Positions 54,709 through 63,731 of a stretch of DNA of 64,000 bases are shown in pieces. The notes beneath the pieces were generated by a model, which saw nothing but the letters and a program-made list of their open reading frames with translations, made no database searches and had not been told where the DNA came from. Source of the DNA: an uncultured Eubacteriales bacterium. GTDB lineage: Bacteria; Bacillota; Clostridia; Oscillospirales; Acutalibacteraceae. The stretch lies in assembly GCA_934446475.1 (NCBI GenBank), contig CAKSEH010000003.1, positions 91,343-155,342 of the forward strand, in the 5' to 3' direction. Every line of letters starts with the position of its first letter. Positions within the stretch are counted from its first letter, which is position 1. The position numbers and the translations under genes are program-made.

Positions 54709-56298
54709 TCAGTCGTTGCTGAAGTCTTCAAGAATAAGACCTTCGTTTTTATCCAGCGCCCAGTTGATATTCCACTGGCTTGTGAATATCAGAAGGTTGT
54801 TGCCTTTAAAATCCTGAACCCATTTCGTGTCCGAAGTGAGATTAAGTGACGAAAGGTCAATATCTTTGTTTTTTACCCAGCGAATATACTGAAACGGCAG
54901 ATTGTTCCTTATAACATCGACTTTGTACTCGTTTTTCAGTCTGTATTCAAGGACTTCAAACTGCAGCACGCCTACAACGCCTACTATGACCCTTTCCATT
55001 CCCGAACCGGGTTCGTGGAATATCTGTATGGCGCCCTCTTGAGCGATCTGTTCAACACCTTTTACAAACTGTTTTCTTTTTAAACTGTCAACCTGCTCTA
55101 TCATTGCAAAGTGCTCTGGAGCAAAGGTCGGTATCCCTTCAAATTCAACCTTGTGCTTAGGGTCGCAAACCGTGTCGCCTATTGAAAAAATACCCGGATC
55201 GAACACACCGATTATATCGCCGGCATATGCTTCGTTTATTATTTGCCTGTCCTGTGCCATCATCTGCTGCGGCTGGGAAAGACGGAGCGACTTGCCGCCC
55301 TGAATATGGTAATACTCTTTATCCCGTTCGAATTTGCCCGAGCAAATTCTCATAAATGTCATACGGTCTCTGTGAGCTTTATTCATATTTGCCTGTATTT
55401 TAAAAACGAATGCGGAGAAATTATCGCTTTCGGGACTTACGGTACCTTCTTTGGTCGCACGGGCGAGAGGAGAAGTAGTCATCTTAAGGAAATTTTCAAG
55501 AAATGGCTCAACGCCGAAATTTGTAAGAGCGGAACCGAAGAAAACAGGCGTAAGCTCGCCTTTTCTTACCTTTTCAATGTCAAATTCGAAACTTGCACCG
55601 TCAAGCAGTTCTATCTGATCGACAAGTTCTTTTCTCTGATATTCTCCTATAAGTCCGTCTAGCTTATCGGTATCGGTTATATCACATTCGATCGCATTAA
55701 GTTTTTCCTGACCTCTGTGAAATTCGTTGAATGTCATAATCTGTCTGCGGTCACGGTCAAAAACGCCTTTGAAGCTTACTCCGCACCCTATAGGCCAGTT
55801 TACGGGATAGGTTCCTATTCCGAATTCCTTTTCGAGCTCATCGAGCAGCTCAAAAGGGTCCCTCGCCTCACGGTCAAGCTTATTTATAAATGTGAATATG
55901 GGGATGTGCCGCATAGCGGTTACTTTGAACAGCTTTCTCGTTTGCGGCTCAATTCCCTTTGCGGCATCGATAACCATAACAACACTGTCCGCCGCCATAA
56001 GTGTGCGGTAAGTGTCCTCAGAGAAATCCTGATGCCCCGGGGTATCAAGAATATTTATGCAAAACCCCTCGTATTCAAACTGCATAACCGAGGATGTGAT
56101 CGAAATACCTCTCTGCTTTTCAAGGTCCATCCAGTCGGAAACGGCGTGCTTTGCGGTCGCCTTGCCCTTTACGGAACCGGCCGTCTGTATAGCGCCTCCG
56201 TATAAAAGTAACTTTTCGGTCAGCGTGGTTTTTCCGGCGTCCGGATGCGATATGATAGCAAAAGTTCGCCTTCTGCTTATTTCTTCCTTTAAGGTCAA
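54709..56298 (-). CDS. prfC: Peptide chain release factor 3
   Basis: GTPase that recycles RF1/RF2 from the ribosome after termination. 529 residues, TTG start with AAGGAG upstream. G1 is AIISHPDAGKTTLTEKLL, the switch II motif is ILDTPGHQDFSEDTYRTL, and NKLDREARDPFELLDE follows. FIRICSGKFERD-like FMRICSGKFERDKEYYH begins domain 2. It heads the prfC-trpS-holB-ricT run on the minus strand. Confidence 0.97.
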   Translation of the reverse strand: MTLKEEISRRRTFAIISHPDAGKTTLTEKLLLYGGAIQTAGSVKGKATAKHAVSDWMDLEKQRGISITSSVMQFEYEGFCINILDTPGHQDFSEDTYRTLMAADSVVMVIDAAKGIEPQTRKLFKVTAMRHIPIFTFINKLDREARDPFELLDELEKEFGIGTYPVNWPIGCGVSFKGVFDRDRRQIMTFNEFHRGQEKLNAIECDITDTDKLDGLIGEYQRKELVDQIELLDGASFEFDIEKVRKGELTPVFFGSALTNFGVEPFLENFLKMTTSPLARATKEGTVSPESDNFSAFVFKIQANMNKAHRDRMTFMRICSGKFERDKEYYHIQGGKSLRLSQPQQMMAQDRQIINEAYAGDIIGVFDPGIFSIGDTVCDPKHKVEFEGIPTFAPEHFAMIEQVDSLKRKQFVKGVEQIAQEGAIQIFHEPGSGMERVIVGVVGVLQFEVLEYRLKNEYKVDVIRNNLPFQYIRWVKNKDIDLSSLNLTSDTKWVQDFKGNNLLIFTSQWNINWALDKNEGLILEDFSND

Positions 56299-56334
56299 TT
56301 AAAAAACTCCTTAGAACAGCATTATACACGATAA

Positions 56335-56363
56335 ATTTTACCACAAATAAAGCCTTTAATCAA
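56335..56363 (-). promoter_or_regulatory. Promoter for the prfC operon
   Basis: On the minus strand TTGATT (56358-56363), 17-bp spacer, TAAAAT (56335-56340). Confidence 0.7.
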
Positions 56364-56412
56364 GGAAAATAAATAAAAAGAAAAGAAAAATTTCAAATTC
56401 TTAAAAAAAGTG

Positions 56413-56441
56413 TTTACAATTCTTAAAATAGATGTTATAAT
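56413..56441 (+). promoter_or_regulatory. Promoter for the surface protein gene
   Basis: TTTACA (56413-56418) preceded by TG, 17-bp spacer, TATAAT (56436-56441). Confidence 0.78.
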
Positions 56442-56506
56442 AAACTTGCTTGTAAGAGTAAAAAAATTTTTAACTCGAAATTAAATATTCGGAGGTTTGA
56501 TTTTAG

Positions 56507-57001
56507 ATGAAAAAAATAGTAGCAGTGTTGCTTGCTTTAACCGCAGTTTTTGCGCTTTCTTTTTCGGCACTTGCGGTTGATAGCCCGGAAGCCACAGTAA
56601 AGGTCAATGTAACAGTTCGTGCAGCTCAGCCTAAAGCAGGTGTTGACAAGGTTGACACATCGGTTCCTGTTGATAAGGGTACTGTTATTAAAGTCTCGCC
56701 TGATTCTTCAAAGGGCAAATTCAATAGCTGGGTTGTTTATAAGGCAGACGGAACCCTTGCGGTTAAAGGCACTGATTATGAGATAGTTGAAGGTTCTCTT
56801 ACCTCAACCGAGTTCTCTATAAAGGTAAATGCGGATTTGCACATCTGCGGTAACTATAACGGCAAAATAACCGATCCGCTCACCGGCGAAGCAAAGACTC
56901 CCGATTCTCCAAAGACAGGGGACACGGCAGTTGCCTGTGCGGCAGTTATGCTTTTAAGTGCTGCTTTCGTTGTAGGTGCTAAGAAAAAGTTTTGCAAGTG
57001 A
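56507..57001 (+). CDS. Small secreted protein with a sortase-type C-terminus
   Basis: 164 residues. The signal peptide ends near SFSALAVD. The mature part is ~100 residues, beta-rich, with PVDKGTVIKVSPDSSKGKF and no recognised fold. The C-terminus is SPKTGD (an LPxTG-like sorting motif), a hydrophobic helix (AVACAAVMLLSAAFVVGA) and KKKFCK. It may instead stay membrane-bound if no matching sortase exists; none is in the window. It has its own strong promoter and terminator. Confidence 0.75.
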   Translation: MKKIVAVLLALTAVFALSFSALAVDSPEATVKVNVTVRAAQPKAGVDKVDTSVPVDKGTVIKVSPDSSKGKFNSWVVYKADGTLAVKGTDYEIVEGSLTSTEFSIKVNADLHICGNYNGKITDPLTGEAKTPDSPKTGDTAVACAAVMLLSAAFVVGAKKKFCK

Positions 57002-57014
57002 TTTTTAAAGGTTT

Positions 57015-57046
57015 TGCCTCTGCCGTTCGGCAGAGGCATTTTTTTA
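57015..57046 (+). terminator. Terminator after the surface protein gene
   Basis: TGCCTCTGCC pairs with GGCAGAGGCA over a GTTC loop, followed by a T run. Confidence 0.93.
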
Positions 57047-57065
57047 CTTATAAGAGAAAGGATTT

Positions 57066-57575
57066 TTGAAATTGGTCTTAATAACTGAGTTAAAGGACGA
57101 AGATATCAGAGCCTGTCTTGATATATATAATTATTACATAGAAAATTCCTGTTTTACTCTTGAAGAAAAAAATGTCGGTTATGATGAGTTTAAAAGCAGG
57201 GTTGACAGAATAACGGAAAAATATCCTTTTATCGTCGCAAAGGACGGTGACGGGTGCGTTTTGGGGTATGCTTATCTTGATATTTTTAACAGCCGCAGCG
57301 CTTACCGCATTACTGCGGACCTCTCAATATATATAAGCCATTCATATCTCGGCAGAGGCGTAGGAAAACTGCTTTTAAACGAAACGGAAAAAAGAGCGAG
57401 GCTTTCGGGAATTGAAAATATCGTTTCGCTTATAACATCGGAAAACAGAGCTTCTGCCGCTTTTCATAAGAAAAACGGATTTGTTTTTGAGGGCGAACTT
57501 AAAGATGTTGCAATTAAATTCGGAAAATATCAAAGCCTTAGCTTTTACCGAAAGGCTTTGAAACATTCTGTTTAA
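57066..57575 (+). CDS. GNAT acetyltransferase (phosphinothricin acetyltransferase-like)
   Basis: 169 residues, TTG start after AGAAAGG. ACLDIYNYYIENSCFTLEEK, FIVAKDGDGCVLGYAYLDIF, ADLSIYISHSYLGRGVGKLL (the acetyl-CoA loop) and SENRASAAFHKKNGFVFEGEL match the Pat/YncA-type N-acetyltransferases. The natural acceptor is probably a toxic amino-acid derivative, not known here. Confidence 0.88.
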   Translation: MKLVLITELKDEDIRACLDIYNYYIENSCFTLEEKNVGYDEFKSRVDRITEKYPFIVAKDGDGCVLGYAYLDIFNSRSAYRITADLSIYISHSYLGRGVGKLLLNETEKRARLSGIENIVSLITSENRASAAFHKKNGFVFEGELKDVAIKFGKYQSLSFYRKALKHSV

Positions 57576-57673
57576 AATAACTTAAATCCCTCTAAAGAAA
57601 CGCAAACCGTTTTTTAGGGGGATTTTGTAAGATATATTATAAGTTGTAAGACAGGAAAAGCAGCAATTAAATA

Positions 57674-59071
57674 TTAAATGATCCTGCCGGAAAATTCCTT
57701 ATCAACCGATACATCAAGTGCCTTAAATCGCAATTTCGCATTATCACCGTCTACAGTGAGGGATATTTCGTGCCTTAACGGACAATCAAGGAAACGGAAA
57801 AATGCACACAATTTGTTTTCATCATCCGCTTTAAGACAGGCTGCAAAATGTATTTTTTCTTTTTTCGGAACTGTAAATACAACAAGTTTTGAATTGAAAT
57901 TATAAAACTCCGGCTTGTTTTCCTGCCAGTTGCCGTTTCCGAGACAGAAATTTGTTATCTCTTCGCCTGCGGTAAGCGTGCAAAGTGTAAATTCGCCCAT
58001 ATCCTTAAGGCTTAATTTGTCAAACGGCAGTCCGCTTTCTGAAAAATCGTAAGTTTTATCTATTCCTTTAAATTCGGAAGCGGTTGCATCGTAAGGGAGA
58101 TACCAATCCTTAAGAGCTTTTTCGATATCTTCGGCTTTCACTGTCGATTCGCCCTCAAAATCTGCACAAAATTCACGGTAAGCGTCATCGGTTTCGTCGA
58201 TTTTCTTTATAATGCCCTCCTCACCTGCGGTAACTCCGAGGGAGGGGAATATATATCCGTTTTGTCCGCACGAGCCTACCGCTCTGCAACCGTCGCCCTT
58301 GTTCATCCAAAACTGATATCCGTATCCCTTGGTCCACCATTCAAACTTATTGTCGTTTTCGGTGGATATATGGCAGGAGGTCGCAAGACGCACCCATTCT
58401 TCAGAAAGCAGTCTCTTTCCGCTGAACATACCGTTATTAAGGTAAACCTGCATAGTAAGGGCAATATCTCTTGCACTTACGTGAAATCCCGAATACCCTT
58501 CGGATATTCCCTCGATGTCCTGCCACCAACAACGGCTGACGCCTATGTAAGGGAAGAAATCACGGTTCAAAAGGTCTATAACACTGAGCCCCGAAACCTT
58601 ATTTACAAGCGCCGAGAGCATAAAGGTTGCACTGTTGCTGTAATGATATTCATCGGTAACATCTTCGGGGGCTTGTGAAAAGAATGCCTTAACCGGATCG
58701 CTTTCATTATGAAGCTCAGGCATAATGTCCTTTATTCTTGTATGCATAATGAGAAGGTCGTGAACCGTAAGACACAAAATGCGCTCGTCCGTCTTTTCGG
58801 TCACCTTGTCGGGAAAATACTCAGCTATTTTCTTTTTAAGGTCGATAAGCCCCTTATCGAAACACAGACCGACTGCTGTTGATGTGAAAGACTTACTTAC
58901 TGAATACACCAGTCTTTTATCAAACGGGGAATACGGCTCAGGTGAAATATCAACCAATATTTTACCGTCCTTACAAAGTGAAAACTGATGCAATTCGGTT
59001 TTAAGCTCTTTGAGTTTGTTTATCAGCTTTAAAACCTTGTCGTTACTTACGCATTTATCTGCATAAAACAT
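57674..59071 (-). CDS. Class C beta-lactamase-fold serine hydrolase
   Basis: 465 residues from the ATG at 59071 (AGGTG upstream). The penicillin-binding fold shows SVSKSFTSTAVGL with the SxxK nucleophile, the YxN motif in YHYSNSATFMLSALV and a GSCGQNGYI block near the third motif. There is no signal peptide, so it is a cytoplasmic esterase/peptidase rather than a resistance enzyme. A C-terminal beta-rich extension (~residues 330-465) is of unknown role. Confidence 0.85.
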   Translation of the reverse strand: MFYADKCVSNDKVLKLINKLKELKTELHQFSLCKDGKILVDISPEPYSPFDKRLVYSVSKSFTSTAVGLCFDKGLIDLKKKIAEYFPDKVTEKTDERILCLTVHDLLIMHTRIKDIMPELHNESDPVKAFFSQAPEDVTDEYHYSNSATFMLSALVNKVSGLSVIDLLNRDFFPYIGVSRCWWQDIEGISEGYSGFHVSARDIALTMQVYLNNGMFSGKRLLSEEWVRLATSCHISTENDNKFEWWTKGYGYQFWMNKGDGCRAVGSCGQNGYIFPSLGVTAGEEGIIKKIDETDDAYREFCADFEGESTVKAEDIEKALKDWYLPYDATASEFKGIDKTYDFSESGLPFDKLSLKDMGEFTLCTLTAGEEITNFCLGNGNWQENKPEFYNFNSKLVVFTVPKKEKIHFAACLKADDENKLCAFFRFLDCPLRHEISLTVDGDNAKLRFKALDVSVDKEFSGRII

Positions 59072-59135
59072 AAAAACACCTACTGTAAAAAATTTTGTGG
59101 ATTTTTTATTGTTTCGGTAAAAGCTATACTTTATT

Positions 59136-59170
59136 AACGCCCTCTGCCTTAAATTATGACAGAGGGCGTT
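59136..59170. terminator. Hairpin after fba
   Basis: AACGCCCTCTG pairs with CAGAGGGCGTT over a 13-nt loop. The T run is weak on both strands. It lies 29 bp beyond the fba stop codon. Confidence 0.55.
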
Positions 59171-59198
59171 CTTGCACAACTGAAAGGCAAAAATGAAA

Positions 59199-60062
59199 TT
59201 AAGCTTTGCCTACTGAACCGAAGAGTTCCATTTTCTCCTTAACGGTTGCTTTTATAGCTTCAAATCCGGGGGCGAGGAGCTTTCTGGGGTCAAATCCCTT
59301 GCCGATCTCGTCCTTACCTTCTTCTATATACTTACGGGTAGCTGCCGCAAAAGCAAGCTGGCATTCGGTGTTAACATTTATTTTGGAAACGCCGAGCGAA
59401 ATAGCTTTCTTTATCATATCTGCAGGAATTCCCGTACCGCCGTGGAGAACGAGGGGCATCTCGCCTGTGAGCTTCTGAATTTCTTCAAGTGTATCAAATC
59501 TGAGACCTGCCCAGTTAGCGGGATATTTACCGTGAATATTTCCGATACCTGCCGCAAGCATTGTAACTCCGAGGTCAGCAATCATTTTGCATTCTTTAGG
59601 ATCGGCAACCTCGCCGCCGCCTACGACACCGTCTTCCTCGCCGCCTATTGCGCCTACTTCGGCTTCAAGTGAAAGACCGAGGTTATTGCAGGTTTCAACA
59701 AGCTCTTTTGTCTTTTCAACGTTTTCCTCTATGGGGTAGTGAGAACCGTCGAACATAATAGAAGAAAATCCTGCTTCTATACACTTCTTGGCGCCTTCAT
59801 AGCTGCCGTGGTCAAGGTGAAGAGCAACCGGAACGGTTATATTAAGTTCATTAAGCATACCGTTAACCATACCTACAACCGTGGTATAGCCGCACATATA
59901 CTTGCCAGCACCCTCTGATACACCGAGAATAACAGGTGACTTAAGCTCTTCTGCGGTGAGAAGTATTGCCTTGGTCCATTCAAGGTTATTTATGTTAAAC
60001 TGACCTACGGCATACTTTCCTGCTTTTGCTTTTGTAAGCATTTCTTTTGCGGAAACTAACAT
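59199..60062 (-). CDS. fba: Fructose-bisphosphate aldolase, class II
   Basis: Zinc aldolase of glycolysis, 287 residues from the ATG at 60062 after GGAGGAATT. Zinc and catalytic motifs are visible: VALHLDHGSYEGAKKCIEAG, FDGSHYPIEENVEKTKEL, EAEVGAIGGEEDG, GIGNIHGKYP and PLVLHGGTGIP. It has its own promoter and terminator. Confidence 0.96.
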   Translation of the reverse strand: MLVSAKEMLTKAKAGKYAVGQFNINNLEWTKAILLTAEELKSPVILGVSEGAGKYMCGYTTVVGMVNGMLNELNITVPVALHLDHGSYEGAKKCIEAGFSSIMFDGSHYPIEENVEKTKELVETCNNLGLSLEAEVGAIGGEEDGVVGGGEVADPKECKMIADLGVTMLAAGIGNIHGKYPANWAGLRFDTLEEIQKLTGEMPLVLHGGTGIPADMIKKAISLGVSKINVNTECQLAFAAATRKYIEEGKDEIGKGFDPRKLLAPGFEAIKATVKEKMELFGSVGKA

Positions 60063-60091
60063 TTTAATTCCTCCAATTTTCATTTTTAAAT

Positions 60092-60120
60092 ATTATATAC
60101 CAAACTCTCGGCAAAAACAA
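60092..60120 (-). promoter_or_regulatory. Promoter for fba
   Basis: On the minus strand TTGTTT (60115-60120), 17-bp spacer, TATAAT (60092-60097). Confidence 0.75.
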
Positions 60121-60158
60121 GTCCGACTGCATTATATTTTTCGTTTTATCCGTATTTC

Positions 60159-60187
60159 TTGACATTTTCGGCAAATTATGATAAAAT
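60159..60187 (+). promoter_or_regulatory. Promoter for the CNA-B lipoprotein
   Basis: TTGACA (60159-60164), 17-bp spacer, TAAAAT (60182-60187). Confidence 0.8.
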
Positions 60188-60241
60188 TTTCCGGATAAAC
60201 AAGAAAATGAAAACACTTTGGGTTTTCGGGAGGATAATTTT

Positions 60242-61552
60242 ATGATCAAAAAAGTAACAGCGGTTCTTGCGGTTTTAGTTCTGCTATTAACATCGGCAGG
60301 ATGCAAATCGAATAAGAAAAAGGATACTGTCGCTTCTTCAAATAAGCCTTCAAAAGAGATATCGGCTTCGTCAAAAACAAGCAGCGAGATTAAACCCGAA
60401 AGCGAACCGTCGGTATCGTCCGAAACTCAGAGTGCAAGCAGTGCTCCCGCCGCATCTGCGGTAAAAAAGCCGAGCACATCTTCTAAGAAACCTGCCGCTT
60501 CTGTGCCGGCTGCAAACCCGTCTGTTGCACCCGCACCCATACAGCGGAATTTCTCAAACGATATAGATATAGAAGATAATGTTTTTATGGATTCGCTTAT
60601 CTATACGGGATATAACATAACAAAGCACCGGCGGGACGGCCTTATGTGGACCTATATCTTGGCTTCGCAAAAGCGGGGGAAAGGCTGGCTTTCAAAAATA
60701 GGATACGGCGGAGGTTGCTCAGGTTATGAGACCGACGCTGCAGGTAAACCTAACATAGCCCGTTTTGAAAGAGGCGGTCTTGTATGCGCTTCGTTTGTAA
60801 CCTATGTTTATTTTAACTATCTTCCTAATGTTGCCGGAATAAATACAAATTATCTTGCAAAACCTGCCGACCCCACAAAAGCTCACCAGTGGTATCTTGC
60901 CGCAAAGCAGTGGGTTGCGTCGGGATATTCAAGGCAGATAGGATTTACCGCTTCAAGTTATAGGTCGGGCTCGGGGTATGCAATTAACTTTAAACCCTCC
61001 GAGCAGATACCGATAGGCTCAATAATGCTTTTCAGAGACTATAATAATAAAGCCGACAGAGGCTCTCACGTTTGCGTTTATGCAGGCTATAAGAACGGTC
61101 ATAACTGGGTTTACCACGTCGGTAACAGCAACGGACCTGAATTCTGTTCGGTTGAGCGTATGGGTTACGGTCCCGACCCGCAGTATCCGCTTGCAGTTAT
61201 AACAACTCCGTCAAATCTTCGTGTAGCTGCCTGTGTTGAACTTGCTTTGAGTGACGATAAGGGAGCTCCTGTTCAAGGCGTTTCGTTTACTGCCAAGAAC
61301 ACTAAAACAGGAGCTGTTTACAACCTCGGAACTACTTCCGGAGAAGGAAAGCTTACGCATTACGGTATGCCTTACGGAAATTATATTATCACTCACACTG
61401 CACCTCAGGGGTATTCGACAGAGCAGGGAAGCATAACCGTTAATTTAATAACTTCAAACAACAGCCTTAACAGTATCAAAATAACCGATAAAAACCTTTC
61501 CGCCTCAGAAACTCCCGAAGAAACGAAGGAAGAGGATAAAAACAAAGAATAA
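60242..61552 (+). CDS. Lipoprotein with an NlpC/P60-like domain and a CNA-B domain
   Basis: 436 residues from the ATG at 60242 after GGGAGGA. The lipobox is LLTSAGCKS; a Ser/Lys/Pro/Ala-rich stalk runs to about residue 100. The central domain (about 110-320) has a candidate catalytic Cys in GGLVCASFVTYVYFNYL and His in DRGSHVCVYAGYKNGHNWVY, the order of NlpC/P60 cysteine peptidases. The last ~100 residues form a CNA-B/SpaA-like beta-sandwich (GAPVQGVSFTAKNTKTG, YGNYIITHTAPQGY). Probably a cell-wall endopeptidase; an adhesin role is an alternative. Confidence 0.8.
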   Translation: MIKKVTAVLAVLVLLLTSAGCKSNKKKDTVASSNKPSKEISASSKTSSEIKPESEPSVSSETQSASSAPAASAVKKPSTSSKKPAASVPAANPSVAPAPIQRNFSNDIDIEDNVFMDSLIYTGYNITKHRRDGLMWTYILASQKRGKGWLSKIGYGGGCSGYETDAAGKPNIARFERGGLVCASFVTYVYFNYLPNVAGINTNYLAKPADPTKAHQWYLAAKQWVASGYSRQIGFTASSYRSGSGYAINFKPSEQIPIGSIMLFRDYNNKADRGSHVCVYAGYKNGHNWVYHVGNSNGPEFCSVERMGYGPDPQYPLAVITTPSNLRVAACVELALSDDKGAPVQGVSFTAKNTKTGAVYNLGTTSGEGKLTHYGMPYGNYIITHTAPQGYSTEQGSITVNLITSNNSLNSIKITDKNLSASETPEETKEEDKNKE

Positions 61553-61673
61553 AAATTGCGGCAGCCCGCAGTCAGACTTTCAATTTTAAATTTATAACAA
61601 TTTGCTTGTTTTTCGGATTTGATGTGCGTTACGATTATACAGTTCAGGGCAATTTCAAAGAGGCGATGCCAAA

Positions 61674-62576
61674 GTGACAAACAAGGAACTTAAAGCCTAC
61701 ATAATGTTTATATCATCTATGCTGATTTTCGGAACAATAGGCATTTTCAGAAAATATATTCCGCTGTCGTCGGGTATGCTCAGCTTTATAAGAGGAATTC
61801 TCGGCAGCGCATTTCTAGTGATTATTATTCTTGCAAAGAAATCGGGAAAATCCGAAAAGATAGGAAAAAAGAATGTTATATTGCTTGCGGTTACCGGAGC
61901 GATTATGGCATTTAACTGGATTTTTCTTTTTGAAGCGTATAATTATACCACCGTTGCAACCGCAACGATGTGCTATTATATGCAGCCTACTATAGTCATT
62001 TTGCTTTCACCGCTGATATTAAAAGAAAAGCTTACAATAAAGAAAATTCTGTGCGCTGCAGTTGCAATAATGGGAATGGTATCGGTATCGGGTGTTGCGC
62101 AGGGGAAGAGCATCAGCTATAAAGACGCAGGAGGAATTGCCTGCGGTCTTGCGGCGGCTGCACTTTATGCGACGGTTATAATACTGAATAAAAAAATAAA
62201 TGTGAGTGACGCTTATAAAAAAACCGCCATTCAACTTATATCTGCCGCAATTGCCGTACTGCCGTATGTTATAATAACAGAGGATTTTACCTCCATAAAG
62301 CTTAATACTTCGGCAATACTTATGATACTTGCGGTAGGCATTGTGCATACAGGACTTGCGTATGCGTTGTATTTCGGAAGTATGAAGTATTTAAGAGCGC
62401 AGTCGATAGCGGTCTTAAGTTATATAGACCCGGTCTTTGCGCTTATTCTGTCTTCACTCGTCTTAAGTGAAAAAATGTCGGCTTTCGGCATATTGGGTGC
62501 GGTTTTAATAATAGGTTCGGCGCTTATAAGTGAAATCTCACTGAAAAAAGCGGTAAAAATACCGCAAAAAAGTTAA
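61674..62576 (+). CDS. EamA/DMT-family transporter
   Basis: 300 residues, GTG start with AGAGG upstream. About ten hydrophobic helices in two EamA halves (ISSMLIFGTIGIFRKYI, VTGAIMAFNWIFLFEAYNY; LAVGIVHTGLAYALYFGSMK, LSYIDPVFALILSSLVLSEK). Similar in kind to the other DMT transporter at 39 kb, but clearly divergent. Substrate unknown. Confidence 0.9.
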   Translation: MTNKELKAYIMFISSMLIFGTIGIFRKYIPLSSGMLSFIRGILGSAFLVIIILAKKSGKSEKIGKKNVILLAVTGAIMAFNWIFLFEAYNYTTVATATMCYYMQPTIVILLSPLILKEKLTIKKILCAAVAIMGMVSVSGVAQGKSISYKDAGGIACGLAAAALYATVIILNKKINVSDAYKKTAIQLISAAIAVLPYVIITEDFTSIKLNTSAILMILAVGIVHTGLAYALYFGSMKYLRAQSIAVLSYIDPVFALILSSLVLSEKMSAFGILGAVLIIGSALISEISLKKAVKIPQKS

Positions 62577-62590
62577 ATTGAAATTTTATC

Positions 62591-62641
62591 AACAGACAAA
62601 AACTGAGGACTGAACGGTAATGTTCGGTCCTCAGTCTGTTA
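62591..62641 (+). terminator. Terminator after the second DMT transporter
   Basis: Long stem: AACAGAC with GTCTGTT outside, CTGAGGAC with GTCCTCAG and GAAC/GTTC inside. It is followed by an A/T-rich tract without a clear T run. Confidence 0.65.
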
Positions 62642-62646
62642 ATAAC

Positions 62647-62728
62647 CTAACGCTCCTTTGCGTGGTTTGCAATCGGTCGCAAGTCCTGCTCCTTGCAAGC
62701 AAAGCAGAGTATTGCTCCTATTTAAAAG
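62647..62728. repeat. Dispersed 82-bp repeat, copy B
   Basis: Second copy of the element at 40855-40936, in the same orientation, directly behind a terminator and before the rhaD 3' end. See copy A for shared blocks. Confidence 0.7.
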
Positions 62729-62775
62729 CAAAACTCAAATTTCGTCAAGGAATTCACACTTCGATTTTGCTGCCG

Positions 62776-63597
62776 TCAGTCTAAGAAATTTTTATTTAAT
62801 GTAACGCCAAATTCTTCGGCTATAGCCTTTAGGTTGTCATCGGAAATGGTTTGCCGTATCCCTCTGCCGCAAGAGAGCGCTTTCTCATAAATTTCCGCCG
62901 CTTTTTCGACGGTATGCATAAGTCCGAATGCGGTATCAAAATCGGGACCCGAAACAAATAGTCCGTGGTGCGCCCATATGGCTGCATCATAAATTTTCAT
63001 AAGCTCGCTTGTAGCAGCGGCTATTTCACTGCCGCCCGGCACCATCCACGGGACGACGCCCACTCCGCTCGGAAATACCACGGGGCATTCGGTTGCGCTC
63101 TGCCAAAGTGCTCTCGTAAAGTCCCTGTCGGTAAGCGGCAAAACAAAGGTTAAAGCAATAATGTTTGCAGGGTGTGCGTGGTAAATAACACGGCAATTAC
63201 CGTCTGTTGCTTCTTTTTTTACACTGTGATTCATAAAGTGGCTCGGGAATTCGCTTGTCGGCTTTCCGCCGCCGCAAAGTCCCCAAACGACCTTATAAGC
63301 ATCTCCCGTCCCGTTAATTTTTACGATACAGATGTTGTTTTGAGGTTCTAAGATAACATTTCTGAAAAATTTTCCCGACCCTGTCGATATAAAGTATTCG
63401 TTTTTTAGATTATCTGCTTTAACACCTATATCGACCCACGGTTTTTCATCGCTGAAAAACGGGCTGCACTGTTCAACCTCATCGGGAGTCACCCTATATG
63501 TAAGATTGCCGCCGTTGCGTTCGTGCCAGCCCTGCTCCCATCCGTCGTTACACATACGAATGTAATCTTTTATAACCTTAATATCTAAAATATTCAA
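62776..63597 (-). CDS. rhaD: Rhamnulose-1-phosphate aldolase
   Basis: Class II aldolase splitting L-rhamnulose 1-phosphate into DHAP and L-lactaldehyde. 273 residues, TTG start after AGAAGG. It follows the RhaD family closely: WHERNGGNLTYRV, FISTGSGKFFRNVILEP, the acidic KPTSEFPSHFMNHS, zinc ligands in VIYHAHPANIIALTFVL, VVFPSGVGVVPWMVPG and the third His in IWAHHGLFVSGP. Isomerase and kinase genes of the pathway are not in the window. Confidence 0.94.
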   Translation of the reverse strand: MNILDIKVIKDYIRMCNDGWEQGWHERNGGNLTYRVTPDEVEQCSPFFSDEKPWVDIGVKADNLKNEYFISTGSGKFFRNVILEPQNNICIVKINGTGDAYKVVWGLCGGGKPTSEFPSHFMNHSVKKEATDGNCRVIYHAHPANIIALTFVLPLTDRDFTRALWQSATECPVVFPSGVGVVPWMVPGGSEIAAATSELMKIYDAAIWAHHGLFVSGPDFDTAFGLMHTVEKAAEIYEKALSCGRGIRQTISDDNLKAIAEEFGVTLNKNFLD

Positions 63598-63731
63598 TAA
63601 AATAACCTTCTTTTTAAAGCTATGCTTTTATTATATCAACACTTGCTCTGTTTCGCAACTGTTTTAGGATACGGTCAACGGGAGATTTAATAAAACCTTA
63701 ATATTTTATATACTTTAATCTTAAGGTAAGG
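63598..63731. other. Gap between rhaD and the tandem repeat
   Basis: AT-rich, no gene. A TTTAAT at 63716-63721 stands 17 bp before the TATAAT of the first repeat unit, a possible plus-strand promoter feeding the array. Confidence 0.35.
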
